Assembly: GCA_933207985.1 (NCBI GenBank)
Contig: OW240924.1
Span: 72,765,236 to 72,829,235, forward strand
Length of the DNA: 64,000 nt
Source of the DNA: Pelobates cultripes
Lineage: Eukaryota > Chordata > Amphibia > Anura > Pelobatidae
Direction of reading: 5' to 3'
Shown: in pieces, positions 37,852-47,421 of the stretch
Layout: the number at the start of each line of letters is the position of its first letter
How positions within the stretch are numbered: the first letter of the stretch is position 1
Program-made: the position numbers and the translations under genes
The notes under the pieces: generated by a model
Seen by the model: only the letters and a program-made list of their open reading frames with translations
Database searches by the model: none
What the model was told of the DNA's origin: nothing

Positions 37852-38170
37852 TGTTAACCCTTTCCCTATGTTACGGTGCTCTATGCCATCCTATAAAAGG
37901 AGGGCTTTAACGTTGTTCGGAAAAGCATAGAACTTCCTGACGATCAGGTCCTCCCAAGAGCAAGGATACTTACCCTCCGCAGTGATCGCCTTTGGAGAAT
38001 CTGCCTGACAACCCAAGTTGTTAAGCAGATACCACAATATAATAATTAATAAAAAATATATAATTATTTATAAATTATATATATCATACACTTAGAATTC
38101 AATTTTAATTCTAAGTGTATCTTGATATATATCTTAATACCAGGTGTATTTTGATATATATTAATACATA
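37852..38170. repeat. Second copy of the repeat at 33366
   Basis: 'tctatgccatcctataaaag', 'gagcaaggatact' and 'cagtgatcgc' align with 33390-33480. The end 'attctaagtgtatcttgata' aligns with 33652-33680. Confidence 0.65.
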
Positions 38171-38189
38171 CACACACATATATATATCA

Positions 38190-38456
38190 GGGTCGATCCT
38201 AGGGTCACAGACGCCTGGTTGCAGAATTTATTTTTGGTGCACTGATTTGACAAACTCTGACAAAGACACACTCACGGTAATTGAGAGTGTGTGTCAAATC
38301 AGTGAGTGTGTGTGTTAAATCAGTGAGAGTTTGTGCCAAATCAATGAGAGTGTATGACTGAGTATGTGACTGTCAGTGAAAAACTGTCACACTCTCAATG
38401 ACAGACACAATCTCACGGCTTTTAAACCTACTGACACACACACACTGACAGACACA
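38190..38456. repeat. TG/CA-rich tandem sequence
   Basis: Units of 20-30 bp built on 'gtgtgtcaaatcagtgag' repeat with variation, followed by CA-rich sequence. Confidence 0.6.
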
Positions 38457-38672
38457 TACATAGAAACATAGAATGTGATGGCAGATAAGAACCATTCGGC
38501 CCATCTAGTCTGCCCAATTTTCTAAATACTTCCATTAGTCCCTGGCCTTATCTTATAGCTAGGATATACTTATGCCTATTCCACGCATGCTTAAACTCCT
38601 TCACTAGGTTAACCTCTACCACTTCTACCATGCATCCACTACCCTCTCAGTAAAGTAATACTTCCTGATATT
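38457..38672 (-). mobile_element. 3' end of a LINE-type repeat
   Basis: On the minus strand the translated end reads LGRLDGPNGSYLPSHSMF, a recurrent 3' coding end in amphibian genomes as far as I recall. The copy stops where the LTR begins at 38676, suggesting that the LTR landed in it. Confidence 0.6.
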
Positions 38673-38675
38673 ATT

Positions 38676-38752
38676 TGTGACGAAACCAACCTCACCACGA
38701 AGCATTGGAGAAGCCTGGTTGCTCGCCTGTTGCCCTTGGACTATGGCCCCAT
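38676..38752 (+). mobile_element. 5' end of an LTR, interrupted by a LINE
   Basis: 'tgtgacgaaaccaacctcac' then 'ttgcccttggactatgg' corresponds to the LTR starts found inverted at 43439 and 50282. The LTR breaks off where the LINE tail begins and resumes near 40863. Confidence 0.75.
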
Positions 38753-40862
38753 GTTACATAGTTACATAGTTACATAGTTACATAGCTGAAAAGAGACTTG
38801 CGTCCATCAAGTTCAGCCTTCCTCACATATGTTTTTTGCTGTTGATCCAAAAGAAGGCAAAAAAACCCAGTTTGAAGCACAATTTTGCAACAAGCTAGGA
38901 AAAAAATTCCTTCTTGACCCCAGAATGGCAGTCAGATTTATCCTTGGATCAAGCAGTTATTACCCTACATTGAAAGATTATATCCTTGAATATTCTGTTC
39001 TTGCAAGTATGCATCTAGTAGCCGTTTGAACATCTGTATGGACTCTGATAAAACCACTTCCTCAGGCAGAGAATTCCACATCCTGATTGTTCTTACAGTA
39101 AAAAAACCTTTCCTTTGCCTTAGGCGAAATCTTCTTTCTTCCAGTCTAAGCGCATGGCCTCGTGTCCTATGTAAAGTCCGGTTTGTGAATAGATTTCCAC
39201 ACAATGGTTTGTATTGGCCCCGAATATATTTGTATAATGTTATCATATCCCCTCTCAGGCGACGTTTTTCTAAACTAAATAGGTTTAAATTTGTTAACCT
39301 TTCTTCATAGCCGATATGTTCCATTCCTTTTATTAATTTTGTAGCCCGCCTCTGCACTTTTTCTAGTGCCATAATATCCTTCTTTAGAACAGGTGCCCAA
39401 AATTGCACAGCATATTCAATATGGGGTCTTACCAGTGATTTATAAAGAGGCAAAATTATATTCTTGTCCCGAGAATGAATGCCCTTTTTCATGCATGACA
39501 ATACCTTACTGGCCTTGGCCACTGCTGATTGACATTGCACATTGTTGCATAGTTTGTTGTCTATAACAATTCCCAAGTCCTTTTCGTGTGTTGTTATCCC
39601 TAATTGGCTTCCATTAAGGGTATACGTTGCTTGTGTATTCTTTACTCCGAAGTGCATAACTTTGCATTTTTCAACATTAAATTTCATCTGCCATTTGAGT
39701 GCCCAGTCTCCCAGTCTATCTAAATCCCTCTGCAGCAAAGTAATATCTTGCTCACATTGTATTGTTTTACAAAGTTTTGTGTCATCTGCAAACACTGAAA
39801 CATGACTTTCAATGCGGTCTTCAAGATCATTTATAAACATGTTAAATAGAAGGGGTCCCAGAACAGACCCTGAGGGACACCACTTGCCACCTCTGTCCAG
39901 CTTGAAAATTTACCATTAATGACAACTCTTTGTACTCTGTTTTTAAGCCAATGTTCTACCCAAGAACAAGCATTTTCATCTAGACCGATTTCCTTGAGTT
40001 TGAACACTAATCTATTGTGTGGAACTGTATCAAATGCCTTGGCAAAATCCAAAAAGATCACATCCACGGCAACACCCTGATCTATACTTCTACTTACTTC
40101 TTCGTAGAACGCAATCAAGTTAGTTTGACATGACCTGTGCTTCATAAAACCATGCTGATTTTTGCTGATAACCATGTTCTTCTCAAGGAATTCTTGAATA
40201 TTATCCCTTAATAACCTTTCAAATATTTTACCAGCCACAGAAGTTAAGCTCACAGGTCTATAATTTCCAGGCAAGGATTTTGAACCCTTTTTGAATATAG
40301 GAACCATATCTGCCTTCCTCCAATCCTCCGGAACACTTCCTGAAAGAAAAGAATCTTGAAAGATTAAAAACAGAGGTTCACTTATTTCTGCACTTAGTTC
40401 CTTAAGTACACGTGGATGGATACCGTCAGGCCCTGGAGCTTTGTTTATATTAACTTTCTTTAGTTGCTGCAGCACCTTGTCTTGAGTTAACCAATTACAA
40501 TTATTCTGCAAGTTTTTAGTAGCAATCATTTGCACATCTATTGCCATGGGTTCTTCCTTAATATATACGGAGGAGAAAAAGTTATTTAAAATTCCTGCCT
40601 TTTCCTGGTCTTCATTAATTAACACCCCCGTTTCAGTTTTTAGTGTACCTACACTTTCATTTTGTTTTTTTTTAGAATTTATGTACTTAAAAAATGCTTT
40701 GGGGTTGGTTTTGCTCTCTTCAGCTATCATTATTTCATTTTGAAGTTTAGCAAGTCTAATTGCCTTTTTGCACGCATTATTTGCATCCTTATATCTTTTA
40801 TAAGATGCATCTGATTTGTCCGATTTAAATGCTTTAAATGCCCTTCTTAAAACAAACAACTG
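38753..40862 (-). mobile_element. CR1-type LINE, 5'-truncated, nearly intact coding part
   Basis: On the minus strand the element runs from a truncated 5' end near 40862 to a 3' tail of four TTACATAG-type 8-bp units at 38753-38785. Non-LTR elements of the CR1 group end in such short microsatellites rather than poly-A. It carries most of the reverse transcriptase but lacks the upstream endonuclease domain. It sits inside the LTR of 38676-41551. Confidence 0.9.
38965..40859 (-). pseudogene. CR1-type reverse transcriptase, one frameshift
   Basis: The enzyme would nick and copy its own RNA at the target site. Two minus-strand frames together cover the RT and C-terminal part. 40859 down to about 39870 carries NKAPGPDGIHPRVLKE, FLDFAKAFDTVPHNRL and SGVPQG. 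39840 down to 38965 carries MFINDLED, VFADDTKLCK, WALKWQMKFNVEKCKVMHFG and the C-terminal IRMWNSLPEEVV. They are split by an apparent loss of one base just after the GVPQG codons (around 39867-39870). No other stop interrupts the roughly 630 codons. The frameshift and 5' truncation make it inactive, but it is young by comparison with other LINEs here. Confidence 0.93.
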
Positions 40863-41551
40863 AATGACTGGACCACCTGTATTGGGAGTGAGTCGGCAAT
40901 TTACCTCCCAGAAGCTGCGGTTAACCGCAGCTTAGTTGATGAATGCTGGGTGGCCTTTGTTCGTTTGCCGAAAATGTGGCGGCGGCCATTTTAAAGTCCC
41001 GAACGGCCAGCGGTGTTCAGCACCCAAACTATGGAACTGTAAACGCCAGGCCATGCCATGGAGCCTATTCATGTAATGAAAGACTATGGGAAAGACTTTG
41101 GTTCCATGGCGATTGAACTGTATGTATGTGATCTGAGCGCCATCCGGTAATAATGTGCGCTCAGATCGAAGCTATCTGGGGATAGGTAGAATGTATATGT
41201 TTTGTGCAACAGTTGTAACTTTAAACATTTTTATGTCTTTTACTGCCATGTGGTTAATGGAGTTTTGCCTCTGTCCTGGGAGATAATTGGATTACTTCCC
41301 AATTATCTCCAGGACAGAGGGAGGGAAATTAGGATGCATTGTGGGGATGTTTTACCTCTGTGTGTCTGTCATTGGTTCATGTCTGTCCTTTGTCACAGTC
41401 TCCCATTTGGTCCCCTAGGGGAGTGTCCACCAGCTGGGAGACCTTGGCAGGTAGCCCTCAATAAAGCAGACCACTGCTTGACCCTCAACACAGAGCTCTG
41501 TCTCGTCTTTGGGGGATTTACTGTATGCTGTTAGAGACTGATTTCCAGGAG
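40863..41551 (+). mobile_element. Remainder of the interrupted LTR
   Basis: The block at 41065-41180 (the 'gccatggagcct' and 'gatctgagcgc' regions) and the block near 41270 ('tctgtcctgggagataattg') match the reverse complement of 49940-50150. A polyadenylation signal lies at 41461-41466 ('caataaagcag'), followed by 'ctctgtctcgtctttggggg', a typical R/U5-like layout. The 3' boundary is not certain, because the next LTR-like segment starts at 41552. Confidence 0.65.
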
Positions 41552-42240
41552 TGTAAGCCGCTTGGGTGCTTTTCCTGTATGTCTGGTAGGCAATAATTCG
41601 CATAAATAACTTAGACCACACAATAAACACAGACATCGTTCATTTTATTTCAATGGGCTTGGCCGTGGTGTTTATTAAAGCTTGAAAATGGGGCATACCA
41701 CCAGTAACTTGATAACGGTAACATATTCAGGTAAACTTTTCACTTAACTTCAACTTTTACTTTCACCATCACTTAGTGCCAGTCAGTCATAACTAAACTG
41801 ACCGCCTTATAAATACAACCATTTAACACATATCCTTCCTCAGAACTTGAATCTGAGGATGACTTTTGCCCCAAGCTTCCAACATCACAACATAACATAT
41901 AAACACATTTAACAATTAGTGGGAGGGAGGGTGGGTGTCCGTCGGTGCTTCTCCCATCCTGTAGAAAAGACAGCTGACAGGGATTGTGTTGCACTGTCAC
42001 CTTTTATACTTACCTGGTTTCCCGCTCTTTTTCTGGCTCACTGACAGCAACCAATCATCAGCCAGTCTTGTTCGCAGCAACAGCTGTGTCACCTAATCTG
42101 CCCAGCTACTTGTCCCACTCTGCCCAACAAGATGATCAGGGGTCATGAACTTACACTGACCTATTAACCCTCTATTGCCACCATACATATATGCTGCAGT
42201 GCTTAGTGCCTGTGGCCTCTTTTAGTCTGCTAGCAGCTAT
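41552..42240 (-). mobile_element. Probable LTR of a different family
   Basis: On the minus strand 'agtataaaag' lies at 42001-42010 and AATAAA at 41671-41676, about 330 bp apart, and the presumed end 'cggcttaca' is at 41552. The 5' end is not clear and no target duplication was found. Confidence 0.5.
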
Positions 42241-42250
42241 TTGTGAGGTT

Positions 42251-42430
42251 CCAGTTCGGGAGTTTGGAGTGCTACTTTGTATGCAGTTGGGGAGTTTGAA
42301 GAATTCCCTTGTATGCAGTTCGGGAGTTTAAAGCATTCCCTTCTATGCAGTTCGGGAATTTGGAGCATTCCCTTGTATGCAGTTCGGGAATTTGGCGCAT
42401 TCCCTTGTATTCAGTTCGAGAGTTTGGTGT
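42251..42430. repeat. 32-bp tandem repeat, five to six copies
   Basis: The unit 'gtatgcagttcgggaatttg' plus 'gagcattccctt' repeats with a few substitutions per copy. Period is 32 bp. Confidence 0.92.
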
Positions 42431-42481
42431 TCTGCAGTAGCTGTGCTTGTGTCTCTGGAAGGGAAGATCTACTAAACAGCG

Positions 42482-43439
42482 TGTGACGGAACGCTGGCAC
42501 TCCGACTGAGTACCTCCGCCAATCGATGCCGAGGACTCCAAGCGACACCATCAGCACTGCAGACCCCACTTCCAGCGATGCAACTGCGCTGGGGTCTCTG
42601 CTGTCTCCACCCACCCTGGACCCAAGGTCAGGATCCAGATTCCAGTGGGTGAACCTCTCTTTCCCCAGAGTGTATTTGGGGAGTATAGTGATTATAGCAA
42701 TCCCCAGAGTGTATTTCTCCAATCCCCCAAACATGAGCCAAGGCTTAATGCTGGAACAAGACTGATTTACTGGCACACAGAACTCACAATTTATGCAACA
42801 CAAAACTCCTCCTCTGGGCCAGGCTAGATATTTGAGTTTCTACAATACACAAAGCTCAATTATCTGCTGGCCAGAAACATTACAATTTTTACAGCATTCA
42901 TAACTTCTAAAATATACATCACAGGGACCCCCAAACATGCAATAACCCCATAAAAAGTATATCCTTGGAACCGGGGGATCTGGGTGAACCACATATCCAA
43001 AATTCACCGAGATCCGTTCAGTACTTTGGAAAATACAGTTTAATGCAGATTCTGCAGAACATATACAGGCTAAATGAAAAGCAATCACTGTATAATGTGT
43101 CCCCTGCTGTATAGTCCAAAACCACTGCACGATGTCTCTGTGCACCAAATACTGGCGAGATGGCACCGTGTTGAAAAGTCCAAAAAGTGTCTGTGAGTTA
43201 AAATGGCCGCCATCCATTGTTCTCACCATGTGCCTCTGATACAGGAAATGGTGGCCACCACCCAGTAACTCCACAGTATGTCCCCAGATTTCCTAAAGGG
43301 CCAGCAGCAGCACAACACAAATCCATTATGCCCAAATCATGTCTTTAAAGTGCAATACATCCCAGGGGCCATAGTCACAGGGCAAGAGGCGGGCAAGCAG
43401 TCCTCTCCAGGCACAAGTGGCGAAGGGCACTTCCTCACA
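42482..43439 (-). mobile_element. Solo LTR, second copy of the 38676 family
   Basis: On the minus strand it begins TGTGAGGAAG at 43439 and ends CGTTCCGTCACA at 42482. Blocks near the 5' end ('cttgcccgcctcttgccc') and at the 3' end ('ggaggtactcagtcgg') match the split copy at 44294-50282. The 5-bp flanks differ (CAGCG on the left, GTTTA on the right), so one side has probably been rearranged. Confidence 0.75.
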
Positions 43440-44165
43440 GTTTACATTGCGAGTCAGAATTGTTCACAGTGTTTTTCTCATGGTAATAACAGTGCGGAGA
43501 AAATTGTTATATACATAGATTAGAATTATTTATGTTGTAACCTGGAACATAATTTTGTGACTCTTGTTTCCCGTGGGCATTTAGGTTTTTGTGTGTCTCG
43601 TGGGTGGGGGTGAACTTGTCATCTTGCAGTCGTGTGTCTTTCCTGAACATTATCATCGCTGTCCTGTTTCATAGGACGATTTATTGTTGCATGTCTCTAT
43701 TTGAGTGGGGTATTGGAGCAGGAGATGTCCGGCTCTTTGGGGGTAGGGGTTCCTTTGATGGTCTGTCGGATGCGTTAGGGAGTCATCCCCGGGTGTGGGG
43801 GGGGGGAGTAGGGATGGGAAGGGGAGGGGTGAAGAGGACGGAAAGGTGTGTGGCAGGCAGAGGGGGATAGTGGGAAGGTTGGGTGGGTAGGGGGGAGGTG
43901 GAGGGAGGGCCTAGAGAGGTGGGGGTGTTCTTGGCTGGTGGAGTTTGTTTTTGGACCTGGGGGGGCTAAGGCGCCAGTATGGTCCTGGTTAGCCATGGGT
44001 CTCATATTTTGTGGTATGAGTTTGTGGTGTCGTGGACTAGTGCTGATCGTTTGTCCATTTCCACGGTTTCGGTTATTTTACGTAGTACCTCTGGTGCAGC
44101 CGGGACATCGTTGCTTCCCCAGTGTTTGGCGATGGTTCTCCGGGTGGCCAGGCTCACCAGTTTAA
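43440..44165 (-). mobile_element. L1/Tx1-like LINE, 3' end fragment
   Basis: Minus-strand translation at about 43960-44165 gives KLVSLATRRTIAKHWG and YHKIWDPWL, the C-terminal module of L1-like ORF2. A pyrimidine-rich 3' UTR follows down to about 43440. The 5' part is absent. Confidence 0.75.
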
Positions 44166-44194
44166 CAACACTATGTGCATAATGCCAAGCAATT

Positions 44195-44293
44195 TTACCT
44201 TGATAGGTGCTTGTATACCACAACGTGTATATACCAACCACAACATACACAGAACCAGGCTTACCACAACCAGCTTGATGCTAATATGTACAC
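44195..44293. repeat. Unit of a host tandem repeat; contains the target duplication
   Basis: 'ccttgataggtgcttgt' and 'taccacaaccagctt' recur at about 50350-50425. TACAC at 44289-44293 is the left target duplication of the LTR that starts at 44294. Confidence 0.7.
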
Positions 44294-44549
44294 TGTAACG
44301 GATCACCTGGCACCCTGACTGGGTACCTCCGTTAAAGGATGCTCCTAGCGTTTCCTGAGGACTCCAAGCACTCTGGCCAACACCACAATAACCGAACCGA
44401 AGAAGCGTATACCTTCTCTCAAGCATATGAATGCTGTAGACAGTTGAATAGGAACCATACGAATAGGTTTACTCTCCTAGCAGTCAAACTGGAACAGCAT
44501 ACAATAAATCCTTCCCCCAATAATGAAACGACACTTCACTTTGAGGGTT

Positions 44550-44564
44550 AAAACAGGAACTCCC
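44550..44564. repeat. Target-site duplication of the L1 insertion, left copy
   Basis: 'aaaacaggaactccc' at 44550-44564 is repeated exactly at 49519-49533, just after the A-rich tail. This is the target duplication of L1-type retrotransposition. Confidence 0.9.
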
Positions 44565-47421
44565 CCCCACCCTCATAGTCTCACTCGATGCTGAAAAGGC
44601 ATTTGACAGGGTGAAATGGCCGTATATGTTTACTCTCCTCGACCACCTAGGACTCCCTGACACATATACTGCGACAATACGAGCGCTATACCACGGGGTC
44701 TCGGCACAGATACGCATCCCTGGGACCCACACGCTCCCCTTCCCATTGTCCAACGGCACGAGGCAGGGCTGCCCGCTGTCCCCACTCCTATTCGCTCTGG
44801 TACTGGAACCACTCCTTCAGGCGCTACGCATTCATCCTGATATCCAGGGAATAACGGTTCAGGGACGGAAGTTCCTGGTCTCGGCGTATGCCGATGATGT
44901 CCTCCTCTCCCTCACGTCTCCGATCACCTCCATGAGGGCTGTTCAGGAGACCCTAGCAATATTTAGCCCACTCTCAGGGTACAAACCCAACATGGCCAAG
45001 TCCAGTGCCTTACCAATAGAGTTAACGCCAGACGTGATAACTCACATACATAGAGCTCATGGCATCCACATAGCAACCCACTCAATCACCTATTTGGGAG
45101 TACAATTGACTTCAGACCCATCCAAAATGCACAAATACAACTACCCCCCCATGATAACTACTCTTATCAGAGACATGGAGAATTGGGTCGACAAGCCCAT
45201 CTCATGGATGGGCCGGATTCACTCCATTAAGATGAATCTCCTCCCTAGAATCCTCTTCCTATTTCAAGCCCTTCCCCTCCCGCTCGCAAAAACGGACCTG
45301 GCCCACCTCCAAAGAGCCATCGGCAATTTTATATGGCAAAATAAAAGACATCGGGTGTCGAGGCACACGCTATACCGCCCAAAACGAACGGGAGGTCTAG
45401 GCCTTCCCAACTTACATAACTACTACTTAGCAGCCCAGCTTGCCCAGATTGCAATGTGGCACTCCCCTATAGACACGAGGAAATGGGTAGAACTGGAATC
45501 TCTCCTCATGGGCTCCGACCTCCCACAATACTTTATCTGGGTACCAAAGGATTCCAGACCCATACTGCGGACAGCCTGCCCGGCCATCACCAACTCCATT
45601 CACATTTGGGATCAAACATCTCAGAAATACCGGCTGTCATCCTCCCCCTCCCCCCTCATGCCCTATCTCAGAAACAGGGCCTTCCCACCTGGATTAGTGC
45701 CACAAGCTTTCAGAAACATTGAACATACGGGCCTGCAGAGAGCTTGCCAACTATATGTGGAGGGTTCCATCATCCCATTTGACACCATAAAGCAGGGACA
45801 CCACTTAACCCCGGCCGATTTTTTCCGATACCTCCAGATCGCAGACTACGCCAGGCAACCGCACACAAAAAAGGCCGCACTCACATCCCCCACCTTCTTT
45901 GAAAACATATGCCTTAGAGAGCAATCTCCCAGAAGCCTAATCACGCTGTTATACGCGCACATATGCTCAGAAACCAAAGAATGGGGCAACCTCACATATA
46001 CTGATCAATGGGAGAGGGACCTGGGTGAGGTATTAGAGGGAGTGGATTGGCAGGATATCTGGGAGACGGCGGCCACCTCCTCCATCTGTGTTTCCTTCCA
46101 GGAACAATCTTTCAAGACCCTCTTTAGATGGTACACCACCCCAGTACAACTCCATCGCATGCGAAAGACACCCACTGATCTTTGCTGGAGGAACTGTGGT
46201 CTGCGGGGCACATACATCCACATGTGGTGGGGGTGCCCCGTCGTCCGCAGGTACTGGGAGGACGTTAGAGACATACTGGGACAGGTATTCCAGAGGGCAC
46301 CCGCCCTTGACCCGTGGACATACCTCCTGGGCAGACCTATTGACGAATGGCCCAAATATGACCTAAAACTATTCAACAAAATCACATTGGCGGCCAGACG
46401 AGCCCTCGCACAACGCTGGTTAAAAATGCAGCCCCCCACCAGGGCAGCGATCCTGGGGAGAATAAAAGATAGTTGCCTAATGGACGACCTCACAGCAAGG
46501 GTGCGCAGTACCCAAAAGGCTTTCGAAAGGACGTGGGGACGCTGGAAGGACTGCCCCCTGGCGGAGTAACCGTCCTTGCGCTTGGCGGGGCCGCGGCCCG
46601 GGGGGTCCGAGAGGTGGAAGATGCTAGTCTGCTTGGTGCCCTCCCCCCTTCCCGCCGCCCTCTCCCCGCCTCCTTCTTCCCCCCCCCCCGTCCCCTTGGG
46701 CTCCCCCCGCCTGCCCGGGCGCCTGGTCCACCCACCCCCCCACCCTCCTTTCTATCTTCACTCTACCTTTCTCTTATCTTCTTACCCGGGTCCTCGCCTT
46801 AGACGAGGGCCCGCTTGATACAATATACACATTAAGCACACGCAGGCAATGATAGCACACTGAAGCGAACTATCAGCGCAAACACGCACGAATTCACACG
46901 CCAGGCAGGTAGGCGCCAGGGAGTGGAGGGGGGCCCAGTCAGGCCAAAATGTATTTCAGTTCTATCTAGTACAAAGCAGGAGTTGAACGCGGGCTCCACA
47001 ATACAGGGGACAATTTGCAGCTGGAACAAGTCAGAAGGGCCGTCACCTGTATTTAACATAGTTGGAGACTCCACAGCATCATTAAGAGATATCTCATCGC
47101 CCAACGGTACCCCGAAACCCTCCAATAGCGCTAGGATAGGCACCACCGAATGCCTACAGAAACCCACCTTCACGCTCTGGCCACCTGTAATTGACTCAAT
47201 ATACAATAAAAAATTGACAGCACAAAAGTGATGTCCAAGCCCCCTAATAAAGAGTCCTGTGCTACAGGCACTTATTGTAACATAAGATGTCTACCACGCT
47301 TATCAACTGTATGCCTATGCTGTAATATGTTATGTTATACTTGACCACGGTTTATGCTTAAACCGGAACATCTTGCCTTGTTCTATAATACTTTGTCAAA
47401 TAAAATAAAGAATTTAAAAAA
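44565..47421 (+). mobile_element. L1/Tx1-like LINE, 5'-truncated, open RT frame
   Basis: The element begins directly after the target duplication, inside the reverse transcriptase domain. It runs through an open frame to 46569, then about 850 bp of 3' UTR that starts GC- and C-rich (46575-46800) and ends with 'aaataaaataaagaattt' and a short A run near 47400-47421. Confidence 0.9.
44566..46569 (+). CDS. L1-like ORF2 C-terminal two-thirds (reverse transcriptase), uninterrupted
   Basis: The frame is open from the truncation point at 44566 to the stop at 46567-46569, about 667 codons. Motifs in order are VSLDAEKAFDRVKW (44578), SNGTRQGCPLSPLLFAL (about 44750-44800), AYADDVLLSLT (catalytic YADD at about 44887-44898), SITYLGVQLTS, ISWMGRIHSIKMNLLPR, GGLGLPNLHNYYLAAQ, and the C-terminal LFRWYTTP, MWWGCPVVRRYW and WGRW blocks. 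The endonuclease domain and ORF1 are missing because of 5' truncation, so it cannot move by itself. The lack of any stop or shift over 2 kb indicates a recent insertion, unlike the decayed copy at 1-2633. Confidence 0.93.
   Translation, partial: PTLIVSLDAEKAFDRVKWPYMFTLLDHLGLPDTYTATIRALYHGVSAQIRIPGTHTLPFPLSNGTRQGCPLSPLLFALVLEPLLQALRIHPDIQGITVQGRKFLVSAYADDVLLSLTSPITSMRAVQETLAIFSPLSGYKPNMAKSSALPIELTPDVITHIHRAHGIHIATHSITYLGVQLTSDPSKMHKYNYPPMITTLIRDMENWVDKPISWMGRIHSIKMNLLPRILFLFQALPLPLAKTDLAHLQRAIGNFIWQNKRHRVSRHTLYRPKRTGGLGLPNLHNYYLAAQLAQIAMWHSPIDTRKWVELESLLMGSDLPQYFIWVPKDSRPILRTACPAITNSIHIWDQTSQKYRLSSSPSPLMPYLRNRAFPPGLVPQAFRNIEHTGLQRACQLYVEGSIIPFDTIKQGHHLTPADFFRYLQIADYARQPHTKKAALTSPTFFENICLREQSPRSLITLLYAHICSETKEWGNLTYTDQWERDLGEVLEGVDWQDIWETAATSSICVSFQEQSFKTLFRWYTTPVQLHRMRKTPTDLCWRNCGLRGTYIHMWWGCPVVRRYWEDVRDILGQVFQRAPALDPWTYLLGRPIDEWPKYDLKLFNKITLAARRALAQRWLKMQPPTRAAILGRIKDSCLMDDLTARVRSTQKAFERTWGRWKDCPLAE

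Noticed and set aside
41547..41551. AGGAG as target duplication of the LTR at 41552-42240
   Set aside because: No matching copy follows any plausible right boundary.
46005..46493. Minus-strand frame of 162 codons
   Set aside because: Antisense shadow of the L1 ORF2 C-terminal region.
46832..47231. Overlapping frames on both strands after the L1 ORF
   Set aside because: They lie in the L1 3' UTR, have no recognisable motif and no splice signals; probably chance.
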